From Streblospio benedicti (lineage: Eukaryota > Annelida > Polychaeta > Spionida > Spionidae): a stretch of 64,000 nt of DNA. The notes below the pieces were generated by a model, which saw nothing but the letters and a program-made list of their open reading frames with translations, was not told the DNA's origin and made no database searches. Both the position numbers and the translations under genes were made by a program. The stretch is from NCBI GenBank assembly GCA_019095985.1, contig CM032664.1, forward strand, positions 58,636,682 to 58,700,681, written 5' to 3'. Shown in pieces: positions 44,962 to 57,545 of the stretch (position 1 is its first letter; every line of letters starts with the position of its first letter).

Positions 44962-47635
44962 TTAATTCATGTTGGCTTGCTCCAAATGTTTCCATGCTGC
45001 TTCCATATAATTTGTAATTTCTGTATTTGATCGTAGAAAATGAAGCCGTTTGTCATTTCGATCCCCATCAATCTGCAGTGTCAAGTATAGTATTAATCTA
45101 ACAATGGATAATTAATTTGCATATTCATAAATTTAATAGATAATTGTCAAATTTTCAAAATACAAAACATTTAAGTGATAATGGAAGAATGAAATCTTAC
45201 AAGTGGTTTTGAGATCCATCCATATTCTTGAGATGATGTTTGTGGAAAGTTGTATTTCTTAGTTGGTTCTTCGGCAGCTCGCTTTATAATGTCTTTGAAA
45301 TGGACTATATTTCAAAGATATCACATGATTATAGAAATGTTTATTTATAAGGTATGTGGGATGTTTAAATGAAATGAACATATTTTCTGATAACAAACTA
45401 ACTTCGAAAGTTTGATCAATGGAACAAAATATCACTTTTATGCTATTGCTTAGGGCACTCGCAGATCTGGGTATCAGATGTCAAGATACAACATCTGAAA
45501 TCTTACTATTGCTCATTAAAAACGTGACCAATGACTGGTTTTCTAATCCCCAAAATCAAATTAGATCAATTAATTAAGCAGAAGATCTGCAGACCCTCAG
45601 TTCGCACTTTTCCATGGCTACATGTATAACGTTAAGAGCAGTATGCTTAAATTACAATCCAGTTTATTTTACGTGGTATATTCTAGGCATGAGGCAGGGA
45701 TAAGCTTTATCAAATGAACCAATTCACATCAAGTTTTATGTTAGTTTGTCTGCACAATATCCGTAAACACCCACATTATTACGTTGAATGTAGAATGTGT
45801 GACGTTTAACAATGACAGACAACATACAGTTTAACGTGTACATACCAGCTATGTAAAAATAGGCACGATACCGTAAAACAACGTAAAATCAAGAATCGGG
45901 TTACGTATGTTAACAAATAATGATAAACTACTCTCTGGCAAAACATTTCAGAGGTCATATCTTCACATCTGATTCTCAAAGTGGCTTAAGGGTTACATTT
46001 TATGCAAAACTTTACATGTAAAGTAGAGAAAAAAGCAAATAAATAAATATACATACACATTTATGCATTATATATTTTTGATATTTATATGCTATACCAA
46101 TTAAATTATCAATATCAATTGAAACCACTCTACAAGAAAATGGTAGAAAATATATAAAATATTACCATCTTCTTCACCATCTTCAGTATCATGCAGTGAA
46201 TTAGGCTTCCCTGCAAGTGTATGCACTGAAAAAAAATTAAAATCATGCATTCAAAATCTAGCATGCAATCATCATAATAATTATGCTTCATCTTGAAAAA
46301 AAAATCCTGTTTGTGAACATTAGAAAAAAAACAATAAGAAAAAATATTTCCAAGACAGATTTAGAAAATTATTATGAAAATTAGAGAAAAAAAATGCCAA
46401 AGCCAACAATTCACACATGAATACAACATGCAGGTTTCATACAAATTTTATGGCCTAACAACCTGAAAAAAAAATAAAAAAATCCCATGACATATCTACA
46501 TGTATGTAGGCCAATTTCGGTTCAGTTTCCATTCTTCATGAAATCCAAAATTTCATTACAGATGCAAATTTCATATTCTCTCACATATTATTCGGTGTGA
46601 AATAAATTATAAATGTACATTAATCATATCTTATTATTTATTCATATATTCATTTTATGCATGTTTTTACAATGGTACATAATATAATTTTTCTCTTCAT
46701 GAATTCTTAATTTTTATCCACAATAAACAAAGGGCTTGCCAAAAATTGCCAAACAATTTGTAAAAATAAGGCCAATCTGTCTTAAAATATGCAAACAAAG
46801 GGAAAATTAGTATCGTTGATCTTGTCACTTAATCTACAGTATAGTTTAAAGTTATGCTCAGTGCCAGTATATGCTTGTATAGAAGCAATGTATGTTTTGT
46901 GCATTCTGGGAGTGACTCATTTAACCAGCCTATTAAAATATCTAGAGCAAATTGAATACCGCTCCATAAAAAGCCAGTTCTAAGCCCATCGAAACATGCG
47001 TAGGCAAGAAATGTAACCCGAATGATTTTCGTCAGACATAACTTGACGGTGCACGTAAGATTATGCTGAGTCGACTAACAAGTATGCATGTATAGAAGCT
47101 ATGAGCATTATCTTAAAGTCTATTATATTGCGATAGCCTGCCTAGCTGCATTGTCAATTAAGAGAATGTTTGAGCCCAAAGTCAAAATTTACATGCTTTT
47201 ATTACTGTTTACAAAAGAACAACCTGCCATAGAATATGCTCAATCAATAGTGCATTGAATCATATGATTGTTGTGATTATCAATACCGGATGATATGAAC
47301 AACAATTGAATGCATTAAATACAAACCCATTCAGTAGCAATGACATGAACATATGAATGGATTAACTCAACACAATCAATTAGTGTGATAATCCCAGTGT
47401 CAATCATAGTAAGTTGGACAGCTTCCCTCAGACATAGAACTGTTTTAGCATTTCATACGTGCACATATACTGTCATACTACAGACGTCATGTCTTGAAGA
47501 CTTACTTTTCTTGAAGGGATTTATGCTGTAATTTAAATAAAGTTTCTGATATCTAAGTTCTTTTCCAACAGTTTCACACAATATGGCATTTTGATGAACC
47601 TGATTATATGGTTCTTTCGGTGGTGCCTTAGACAT
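44962..47635 (-). CDS. CFAP144: cilia- and flagella-associated protein 144 (FAM183A)
   Basis: Four coding exons, minus strand: 47506-47635, 46166-46225, 45201-45304, 44962-45072; 405 nt, 134 residues, the same length as human FAM183A. All junctions are GT-AG and in phase. Conserved blocks: NQVHQNAILCETVGKELRYQ (human [20 protein letters not shown]), KLYLNYSINPFKK, AGKPNSLHD, KYNFPQTSSQEYGW and the C-terminal LRSNTEITNYM. In other animals the protein is a microtubule inner protein of doublet microtubules in motile cilia. Intron 2 is short of features; exon 2 encodes an acidic DTEDGEED stretch. It is head-to-head with FZR1. Confidence 0.94.
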
Positions 47636-48353
47636 TTTGATTTTATTATGAATTTTAACTTTCACTTCCTTGTTTTCACTTTTCACCTGTTTGATCACGT
47701 GGTGCAGTTGCTAAGTGTACTTTAAATCAGGTTTAATGCAAATTATTTTATTTCTATATTTTCTTTTATTGTTATTTTAAACGAAAACACTGAAACACTA
47801 TTAAAGAGTAGAATTGATTTTGTGTATTTAAAACTAACATGTAAGTACGCTATCATACCCATGATGCTTAGCGAAACGCCATTGTTGTTTTGGACAAGCT
47901 GCAACACGAAAATTTGTTATTTTATTAGGATTACTGCATTATAAGAACGGTAAATATCCCTCTGCCCAGTTATTATCAAAAATAGATATACAGAAATTGC
48001 AATGATATATTTTAAAGCATGAAGACGTCTTTAAAAGCGATATTTTTCGAGTATAATTTATCTAATTGACACGCATCGAAATTATTTTGTCATTTTTGAA
48101 AGGTTATTTAAGTTTATACAGCTATCCCCAAATGACCCGGACCGCATTCTTCCACTTCTCGCTGTTAATCATAACTGCTCAGGTCTCATCTACTGAGTAA
48201 GGCGTGGGTGTCTTATACAGGAATTGCATTTTGATATACATATTGTCTAATTACAGGGTGCTTCCGCTGACAAGGCTTTTGTTCAGCAAATCAGCTGAAC
48301 AAGGAAGTCCTTGTAAATAGTGTAAATATTTGTTTGTGCATTGTTGCTTCAAC
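47636..48353. promoter_or_regulatory. CFAP144/FZR1 bidirectional promoter region
   Basis: Only 718 bases separate the two divergent start codons. AACGCCATTGTTGTTTTGG at 47876-47894 contains a YY1-like CGCCATT, and GTTGCTAAG at 47706-47714 resembles half of an RFX X-box, which would suit a ciliary gene. These site calls are weak. Confidence 0.4.
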
Positions 48354-51300
48354 ATGGATCCTGAGTACGAGAGACGATTACTGCGACAACAAAATGGACA
48401 ATCACCATCCACAAGCTGCATGTCTCCCTACTCATCGGTTAGTTCTTTGTTAATTGCAAATGATTCAATATGAAATACTATTATTACTATATATAAATAG
48501 TGAATCTTTAAATAGTGAACCTTTGTTGCACAGTTCTTAAAAATGGCATTGTCTCATTTTTAGCCTTTGTCAAGTCCAATATCATCACCACAAAAAGACA
48601 AATATGGAGACCGCTTCATTCCTACGCGGGCTGGTGCTAATTGGCATATCAACTTCAATTTGAGTTCAGTAAGTAAAATTTTTATTGTTTACAAACTCGC
48701 TGGCTTTATCACATATAAGTATAATCTAAGTAGTTTACATTTGAAAAATTGACATGTCACACAAACGTTTTGTAGGATAAAGCAAATTCACCTAGTCAAA
48801 CTAGAAAAGCAAGAGAAGCCACAACTGATAGCAATAAAGATGGTATGGCCTATAATTGTCTACTTAAAAATGAATTGCTGGGAGCAGGAATAGAAGATCT
48901 CAAGGATCATCAGCCTGATGACAGACGAATTTTGGCATCTAAAGATAGCAAAAATATGTTTCAAGTGAGTGCATTTTTTTTAATCACAGTGTTCTTAAAT
49001 TAAATATTTATGATGCGATGGGATGATACTTCTAGTCAGCAAGACGAGAAACCCTTGATAATATATATTTAAATCAACTCGTCCTCATCAATATTTGACA
49101 AATTAGTACTGTCACTACCAAGTGTTTAATCCTGACCCTGAAAGTATCCATATACGTCTTTATCATATCTTTATTTTTTTGCCAAGTTAGTATATATAGT
49201 ATATCTGCAATCCAACACACCTCTATAATCTGTATCATAATGTACAGTGAACTTGCATACACATCGAGCGTAGAATATATCACTATTTTTGTAGTCCTAT
49301 TTTATATTTTGGTCACATATTTCCCTCAACTTTTACTTTATAATGGATGGCCACCACGCCAATCATTCAAGCTAGAGTTCAAACTTCTTATGTTTTAACA
49401 CATGTCTTGATGCACATTTCCAGTATCGTGTTTCACGTAGAAGCCTTGATAACTGTGACACGTCGCCATACTCCCTCTCACCAGTTGGTAATAAGAGTCA
49501 AAAGTTGCTGCGTTCACCTAGAAAAGTAAGTTGCATTACATTTTATATACAACAGTAGTGTACTTTAATAAATTAAAATAAAATACAGCACCGTATTTGC
49601 TTGATGAAAATTGCAGAAAGTTCATTGTCGAAGTCAAATTTAACTACCATCGGGTGACTACGTCTATGTTGTTTCAGTATAGGTAATGACAATTTCCTTT
49701 TATGAATGTTTTTTCGTTGTGTAATTTTGCAGGCTGTCAGGAAAATTTCTCGCATACCATTCAAAGTTCTGGATGCTCCAGAGCTACAGGATGACTTCTA
49801 TCTTAATCTAGTTGACTGGTCGTCACAGAATGTGCTCAGTGTTGGTTTGGGGTCTTGTGTGTATTTATGGTCAGCATGCACAAGTCAGGTTTGTTGAGAA
49901 TTCATACTAGTGACAAGTAATTCTATGAAGTAAGTGTTGCAGATAAATGTTGTCTCTAGTTTCTCCTAACTTGAAGATTTATTCATAACAGGTAACACGA
50001 CTGTGTGATTTATCCTCGGACGGGGACTCTGTGACGTCTGTTTCTTGGTCAGAGAGGGTAGGTGTAAGTAAAACATTTTAGGTTCCTTCAATTTAATATG
50101 AGCTATTTATTGCGGATATTTTAATGCTTATTGATAAAATATTACTTTTCATTTAGGGGAACTTCGTTGCTGTTGGAACATATAAAGGCTATGTGCAAAT
50201 ATGGGATGTTGGTGTCAACAAGAGAGTTTCCGTATTGGAAGGCCATTCAGCAAGAGTTGGTGTGTATTAAAAGTCACCCGCAAAACAGTTTTCATGTGTT
50301 ACTTACTGGCTTGACTTTATACTAGTAACAAAATAATTTATTACGATTTTGTTAAAATGTGGTACAAGAAGTTGTTTGTTATAGGCTTACAATATTAGTT
50401 ATTTATTATATTAAATATACTATTATCTAGTTAAAATCTGTATTACAGGTGCTCTAGCATGGAATGCTGATATACTGTCGTCTGGAAGCAGAGACCGACA
50501 GATCCTGCAGAGAGACATTCGCACGCCATCAATCGTACCGGAACGTACTCTCACCGGCCACAAACAAGAGGTACACTATTCAGATTTTAACAGAATTTGC
50601 ATAGTAATGATCCTGAAAAAAATCGTAAAGGGCATCATCAAGTTTGATGTTTCTGCAAAATTACATTTTTCCATTGTGGACTTGCAGTCAACTATGGCTC
50701 TTTCTTTCAGGTGTGTGGTTTGAAGTGGTCCCCAGACCATCAACACTTAGCATCCGGGGGCAATGATAATAAGCTATTTGTGTGGAACATGAACAGCGCT
50801 AATCCAGTGCAGACTTACACCGAACATTTGGCAGCGGTGAAAGCCATAGCTTGGTCTCCACACCAACACGGATTACTGGCTTCTGGGGGCGGTACTGCAG
50901 ACAGGTAATATGCACTAATTGACGCAATTTTTAATGTAACAGTATGATGAAATAGTGCTCTGAATAATTTTCTTTTGAAATATTGTGGATTATCTTGTGA
51001 AATAGCATGTTAAGTTTTCTTGCAAAATATTGTTGAAACCCTAGCTTATTTGCTTTTATGTACTAGGTGCATTCGATTCTGGAACACATTAACTGGACAA
51101 CCGTTGCAGTGCGTTGATACAGGATCTCAAGTGTGCAATTTGGCATGGTCCAAACACTCCAATGAGCTAGTAAGTCTTTGTATAAAAATATAAAAATTGG
51201 CTCTGTGTTCATGTTTGGTTTCTTGTGCTAAACGTTTCCTCTCTATAGCACTCCTATTGAAGAATGGCTGGTGAACTCTTTAGACTCATTGCTTCCTTTA

Positions 51301-52165
51301 TGCCATTATCAAATCGCTACAGTTTTTAGTCAGAAATGTCCTGAAATATCTGGAAAGTGCATAGAATATTAAAACCCGGATGTCATATTTCAAGTCTGTT
51401 TATTTCATTTAGGTAATTTTTTGATGTCCAGTAAATATTTTATTTCATTTTGCAGGTATCTACTCATGGATATTCCCAAAATCAGATATTAGTATGGAAA
51501 TATCCTTCTTTAGTCCAAATAGCGAAACTAACGGGACATTCCTATCGAGTGTTATATTTGGTAAATAAACATTTAACATTCATTTATTTGGTAAATAAAC
51601 ATTTAACAATCAGATGAAAGTTCATAAATCTGTAATCATTTAATTTTCTAAATAGATGTCCCTTGTTCTGTAATTAAAATTGCATAGAATAATGCTACGA
51701 AACACTGGAATACATGTTGTAATGATATTCTTGTTCCATGAAAGAATTGTTTACCTGTTGTTCTATTGAAGGCAATGTCTCCTGATGGTGAATCGATTGT
51801 GACTGGTGCTGGAGATGAAACTCTTCGCTTTTGGAATGTGTTCAGCAAGACACGATCTACTAAAGTAAGAAAGCCGAGCCTTTGTATTTCATCCATTTGC
51901 ATACGTTTCTTTTTTCATCGGTTCTAAAATGAGCACTACCATATTTGACCTTTCAGATGCCAGTGCGGTTTTAGTTTTTGTTCGTTATAGTGTAAAAAAC
52001 TATAAGAATATTTTTTTCATACATTTTTATGTTATAAAGATGAATCACAGACTTGAAAATGTTAAAAATAAAATATTGTTGACCATGCAGATGTTTTAAA
52101 TGATTTTGCTTTTGTTTTTCTAGGACTCCAAGTCAGTATTAAATATGTTCACCCGTATTCGGTAG
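48354..52165 (+). CDS. FZR1: fizzy-related protein, APC/C co-activator Cdh1
   Basis: Thirteen coding exons: 48354-48437, 48564-48668, 48776-48964, 49424-49525, 49733-49888, 49992-50057, 50157-50259, 50449-50570, 50711-50904, 51067-51169, 51456-51560, 51772-51864, 52124-52165; 1464 nt, 487 residues (human 493-496), all GT-AG. The C-box DRFIPTR is at about residues 43-49, a CDK-site-rich linker follows ([18 protein letters not shown]), then a seven-bladed WD40 propeller that binds D-box and KEN substrates, and the C-terminal Ile-Arg tail that docks on the APC/C. The N-terminus [12 protein letters not shown] matches the family. It drives ubiquitination of mitotic regulators in late mitosis and G1. 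Confidence 0.98.
51561..51607 (+). repeat. tandem duplication of the FZR1 exon-11 donor
   Basis: TTTGGTAAATAAACATTTAAC occurs twice, 30 bases apart, so a second copy of the 5' splice site lies at 51591. The 30 bases between them are open in the FZR1 frame. Confidence 0.85.
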
Positions 52166-53914
52166 GAAGAGCGTCCATCCTTCTTGTGTTCATGCTATAC
52201 ACAGACAGTCTATATACATAAAGCCAGCTGGCATTGATAAACATTCAGGATTAACTTTAGTGATTATTTAAAGTTAAATATATGATCTGTAAAATTATTG
52301 ATTTATTTATAAAAGAAATGATTATGCTATAATTTAAATGATGATTCTTATGTTAGGATTTACCACAGTGGCTGGTATTATTGAAAATATTACTCTAAAT
52401 CTAGAATATTTTGTGGCTATTAAATTTTGCGATTTTCATCTATAAATTATTTTGTGACTTTAAGTTTAGTTTTTGCACCTACCCACGGAATTCGCAAATT
52501 AAATCATGCGCAAACATTTCTAGTTTTACAGTATTTGATAATACTTGAGATGTATAATACCAATCAAAAAATCATTATTCAGATTTCTGTTTTGTATATA
52601 TATTAAATTATGTGCCCACTGAGAAATCAGTTTCTGGCTTTATATTTATATAGAGAAAAGGACTTTTGCCCTATTATATTATAGCTATATGTATTTGATG
52701 TCATATAATACCAAACTATGTATACTGCCATTTCATTGTGGGTTTGCAAACCCATGCATGAATGTGTATCTATGATTATTGTAGGACCCTTAATTTATTT
52801 GTTGTACAGTAATAACCTTACTTTTCATACTTTGTTGTTATGTAGCTGAAGTTGGTTATGAGTTTTGAAGTGGTTTTATTTTTTCTGTTAATGTACGTTA
52901 GGTTTACATTTTTTTGTGAAACTTTCATTTTCACATTCAATATGGCTATTTTTGTTTACGATTATTGACTGCATATGAAAAGAATGAAATACTGTATGTT
53001 AAGTTAGCTTTCAAACTGCATCATTTCCACAGTTATCACAATAGACATATTATATTGAAACATGTATTCAATATATTGCATATTGCATCATTATTGTTAG
53101 GCTTATGTGTGTCCTGCAAGACAGACATTTCTAGCAATATGGAATGTCTCCCTAAAGAAAGTTGCATGGAATGAAATGATAGCGTTGATTCGTATGTGTT
53201 GATTGGATGATTTATTTATGGTAGAGTGGAAGTATGAAAGTAGATGCTGGAGACTTTTCATGCAATGTGATTGTCGCAACGGTTATACTTTGGAAAGATG
53301 TGAGAAAAAAATCAAAAGGTTGAATTATTTTAGATACAGAATCTTTGAATTTGGTCATCTAATTGTGTATAAAAGACAAGAAATAGAATGTCAGATATGA
53401 CGCATATTATCGTGAATGATAGATTGATGAATAAAATCAAGTTTATGTCATTATTCTGATTTGCTCACTTACATAGGGTGTTGACTGAATTTTTGTTTTT
53501 AGTTTTTATTAGCTTGTTGATTGTACGTGACAACATGAGTAATTTCTAGTGCACAGGTAAAATTGAAGGCTAAATGTAAAAGTAAAGGAAAATAAAATTT
53601 AAAAACATATATGTATAGTATCTTGTTTTTAATGATTTGTGTAAGGATGCAATACTACATGATTTGAAAGGTTATATAAATTAAATCGCAACACAATATT
53701 ATACATTTTATTTTTGAATAAAACATGATCCTTTGTCACAAATGGATTAATATAAGACTTCATGATTACAATACGTCACTGCGACATCACATACACAAAT
53801 TTTTAAAACTTAATTCCTTGAATGTTGCTCGCGGATGCATACTTCACTTGTGACAGTTTCACCAATTCGTTTAGTTTACCTTTCGCATTAGCTCCGATTG
53901 GATAGTTTTAGTAG
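52166..53914 (+). other. FZR1 3' UTR and flank
   Basis: No coding exon seen. It is likely the long 3' UTR of FZR1; a canonical AATAAA is at 53430-53435. It contains the second copy of the CTGTAAAACTAGAA-ended MITE. The 60-70 codon open frames here carry no recognisable motif. Confidence 0.45.
52393..52531. mobile_element. MITE with CTGTAAAACTAGAA ends, copy 2
   Basis: TA-flanked (52391-52392 and 52532-52533); left end CTCTAAATCTAGAATATTTT, right end AACATTTCTAGTTTTACAG. It matches the element at 29399-29605 in reverse orientation and lacks that copy's internal duplication. Confidence 0.7.
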
Positions 53915-55983
53915 TTATTGTGTCGCTTCAGCAGCTGAAGCGAAAGCCTTGTGTTTTGTTTGCGAGAAGTGGATTTCCCTCCACTGTAATGGACTTGTGG
54001 TGCTTGCGCTGTGTGTGGAAGAAACTGGAGCTCGAGGATGTCCGACAGGTATTATAGCCTTGTCATCGACGGAGAGTAATTCCACGTATTGAGAATGCTT
54101 TATTACAAACTCTTTCAGGTAGTTCCACTGCAGATAACAGTACTTAGAGTCAATGTGTTTTTCACGGAGGAGCCGCTGTTGGACTTGGTATTTAACTTTA
54201 AATTTTCCAGTGTACTTTGATGAAACATTGATAAATTTATTTGTTGGAAAGAAAGAATATTTAACAGTGGCTTCACTTGGGGCTATTGTACCATCAGGGC
54301 ACCGCTGCAAAACTTGCTCAATCATATCTCTTACAGATATAAAATCTGCAAGGTAACAGATTTGCTCTTGCCTCCTCTCATGCACTGCACTAATCTCTTC
54401 AATGTATTTTCCCAGTTCTTCCCAAAATGCATCAAATTTCACTTGATCAGTTCTTCCGTTATTTTTTCTTAAATCCATTAGCAAATCTGGGTCATCAGAC
54501 ATCATGAAAAATTCTTGTACTCTTTCATCAACAGCCCTTTCATTTGCTGTTTCAGGTGCACTGGCATCGTACGTCAAAAAGCGCCACATATCCCTCATAA
54601 CTTTCTTGCTATATCCTTCCCTCTTATAGCGGTCTAAGAAAGTTCTCCTCATTGCTCTTGTGGAAAAGTTTGGAAGATGATCAAGGACATATTTCACTGC
54701 AGAAACCTTCGCTGCCTCATCTTCTTTTTCACACTTCCATATGAAGTACACATTGCCAAGACTGTTTCCAAATGCATAGGTTAGAAGCTGTGTCTTAAAT
54801 GGCAGTGTAAGATTCTGAATGAAATCTTTAACTTGCACCCTATCAAAAGGCAGGTACTCCTCTAAATTAATCACTTGGTAATTTGCTGAAGATTTTAAAG
54901 TGTTCATCAAGTCTGGCCGGACTGGGACTTCACCAACTGGTAGTAACCTAAGCTCCCAATTGTCTTTCAAGCTCCGAACTGGTTCTTGGCTGCTATGGTA
55001 TTGCTTATTCTTGTCTTGTTGTTTTTCTAATCTGTGGAGATATTTTTGCATGCTTCCATGAAACATACCAATCATTGTTTTCAATTGTGGGTGACGGGAG
55101 ACCCCTGGGCTTAGGACCCAAGGCGTGAGAACCTCCAGATGGTGGCGTAGTTCATGTGCATAGATCTGAAGTACAAATACATGTATTATTTAATATTATG
55201 TGAGGGACATAACATAAGCCAGCGGCTTACATCTGAATATATTAGAATCACAGCATACCAGGGATTTTCAAATATCTAGTTCAAACTGAATGTTGGATAC
55301 CAAGAAACAAATATGTCACCACTAGTTGTGAAAAACTTAATATGCAATATCAAAAAATGGATCATACAATATACTGACCATTGGCTTTCTTATATGCATG
55401 TCTCTGTGATCTCTCACATTGTTGAACTTCATCAACTCCTGGGGAATGTGCGCACTTCGATTCACAAAATCTGGATAAAAAGGACTCAAGTACCACACTA
55501 TATTTGTCAATGTAAGCACAAAATCTAAGCTAGTTTTTTCATCTTGAAATCCCACATCCATGGCCCCCAGCATCTCAACCACATCATTGAACAGGACTGC
55601 CTTCCTGTTCACAGGATGTCTGCAAGGAAAACAATGCAAATACAAAATTAAAATATTCAATATTAAATGCTCTACATTACAAAATATACAGTAACAAATA
55701 TTTGTTTGCACTATGAAAAAATAACCGAGTATTTCACACAAAATAAAAACATTGTACATTTAATTATTTATGTTTAAGAAATATAAAGCACAAGAAATAT
55801 AAAGTCACCTTTTTGTGGGAAGCAACTTGGGTCTTTTCATTTTCATGAGAATGTCAAAAACATTTTGGGGAGAAGTTTCTTCTTCTTGCTGTTGGACGTT
55901 TACTAGTACTGTGAAGGTATGCAACTCTAATTGTTTGAGTACTTTTAGAGGCGTCTTTAGCTCACAATCAATAGCGTCAAGAT
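53915..55983 (-). CDS. unrecognised protein, three 3' exons (possibly transposase-related)
   Basis: Exons on the minus strand: 55809-55983, 55379-55619 and 53915-55165 (stop TAA); phases agree across both introns and give about 555 residues. The 5' end was not found; the first exon shown starts mid-codon. The last exon has no ATG near its start and should be read through from the splice acceptor (..IYAHELRHHLEVL). Notable segments: FQDEKTSLDFVLTL, RAMRRTFLDRYKREGYSK, YSFFPTNKFINVSSKYTGKF and VELLSVDDKAIIPVGHP. The last pair resembles a multi-copy protein family I recall from cnidarian and mollusc genomes, where SVDDKA.IPVGEP could hold the first Asp of an RNase H-like fold. After that motif this protein departs from the family as I remember it and ends within 36 residues, suggesting a truncated or frameshifted C-terminus. 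Confidence 0.6.
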
Positions 55984-56035
55984 CTGAAAATTGGTACAAT
56001 ACTGTTACATGATCAAGTAAACAATAAATGCGCAC

Positions 56036-56517
56036 AGAGTTTGTATTGGGTTATTTTTTAGGACTACCTTTTTTATAAGCTGTAGATCCACATGACAATC
56101 ACATTGTAGAGTCTAGTCTAGCAGAGCACAGTAATTTGATATATACTGCAATGGTGTATACTTTACAATCAAGAAATGAATAATTTGAGGAGAAACATCA
56201 GAATGAATGAGAATCAATATACCCAGGCAAAAAAAAGATATTTGTGTTGCAATACAATAGTACTGTTTGAATAACAGATACTAATCAATATCAGTTTCAA
56301 ACCCAATAATCAATATTTGCTGCTTGGGTTGGAATATGGATTTTTCTTGGTGCCTTAATTGCATTGAATATCAATAAGAATGTCATGAATGTGCTTCTAG
56401 AAAGCACAGTTTAATTGGCAGATTGCCCAAAATCGAATCACTTCGGTGTCGCCTCATACCTCATAGTTGTGTAAAGTTTGAACGAAATCGGTTCATCGGT
56501 ACGCCCGCTAGCTTGTC
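56036..56517. other. no gene recognised; repeat end
   Basis: May include an upstream exon of the minus-strand gene, but none could be identified. AAGTTTGAACGAAATCGGTT at 56476-56495 followed by CCCGCTAGCTTGTC looks like the end of a dispersed repeat. Confidence 0.35.
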
Positions 56518-57545
56518 CTGAATAGCAAATACACGACTTTTCGGTTTCTCATTAAAAAAATAAAACGGGAATTATATCTTATATTTACGAAAGTACTTCG
56601 TGTTGGTTCGTAAACAAAGCAGTACTCTTTCCAGCATACGCGTGACGTAAATGCTTTACTTACGTGGATTAAACGGTGCACGTGACGTGCATGAAAAGGC
56701 ACAACCTCCAAGCAGCGAACTAACTAAGTTGTTGACAGCTGGTGTAATACCCTGTAGTTCTGTTCTCTTAATAATGCCTAATCAATTGCAGATTATAATT
56801 ACGTCTGCCGTGCGTTAAGTACCTATTGGATTAATCAAATCAAGTCAAATATACTACAGAGAATATTGCATAACATAAATTTAATCTTTAGCAAACTGAT
56901 GGTGTGTGTAAAAAAACTGTAAACACGCAAACACACTGTGTTCTTGTAATTGGTTTCTTATGATAAAATAATAGAAAATAAAAAGGTAAAAGATATCCCA
57001 TTTTGTTGCAAAATCACACAATTCGGTTATAGACACGATGTGTTTTTTAACATCTCTGCAAAAAAAATCTAAATATTCTTAAGATTTTCAAATGGCCAGG
57101 GTTGTGGAGAAAAAATTGTTAAAAATACACTCAAATTATGCGTTCTAGTACCGCCCAATTCTGCACTGGTTTTCCAGCTAGCATATATTATACAGGATAC
57201 ACCTATATAGTCCCTACCGGGCTTGCCTACATGAAGATATAAAAATTAAACCCATATTGCATATGAAGAAATAAGCATATAAAGGTTGTTTTTTTTTAAA
57301 TAGAATATGTCTATTGTTAATGGTTAGAATCATAAGGGTTGGCCATCTACCAAGGCAGTGCCTTTATATGAATATATTGGCCAACCCGTTGGCGGCGCAG
57401 CCGCCAACTAAGGTTGGCCTTGTTAAGGCATCGCGCGTAGACCACAGTGTCCGTGGAATGAGAAAACGTCCATGACGCCAATCTGTGTCCAATTACTATT
57501 TGATACAGAATTTTCACAAGCCTAAAAACCTGCCGATACTGACCA
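56518..57545. repeat. tandem triplication, unit A
   Basis: 1028-base unit starting CTGAATAGCAAATACACG. It is repeated almost exactly from 57546. It includes a cluster of ACGT-core motifs (GCGTGACGTAAATG, CTTACGTGG, GCACGTGACGTGC) at 56638-56695 and, only in this unit, a nested hairpin region (57346-57440). Confidence 0.9.
57346..57440. repeat. nested GC-rich hairpins
   Basis: GTTGGCGGCGCAGCCGCCAAC (57389-57409) is a perfect inverted repeat, enclosed by GGCCAACC and GGTTGGCC and then by AAGGCA and TGCCTT. It is GC-rich in an AT-rich setting and may be a transposon terminus. Confidence 0.65.

Noticed and set aside
48900-48940. CTGATGA...GAC as a hammerhead ribozyme core
   Set aside because: It is within FZR1 coding exon 3 and lacks the paired stems and GAAA element of a hammerhead.
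53915-55084. The 389-codon frame taken as a single-exon gene starting at 55084
   Set aside because: The codon at 55084 is TTG and the frame continues upstream to a splice acceptor at 55166, with two further in-phase exons beyond it.
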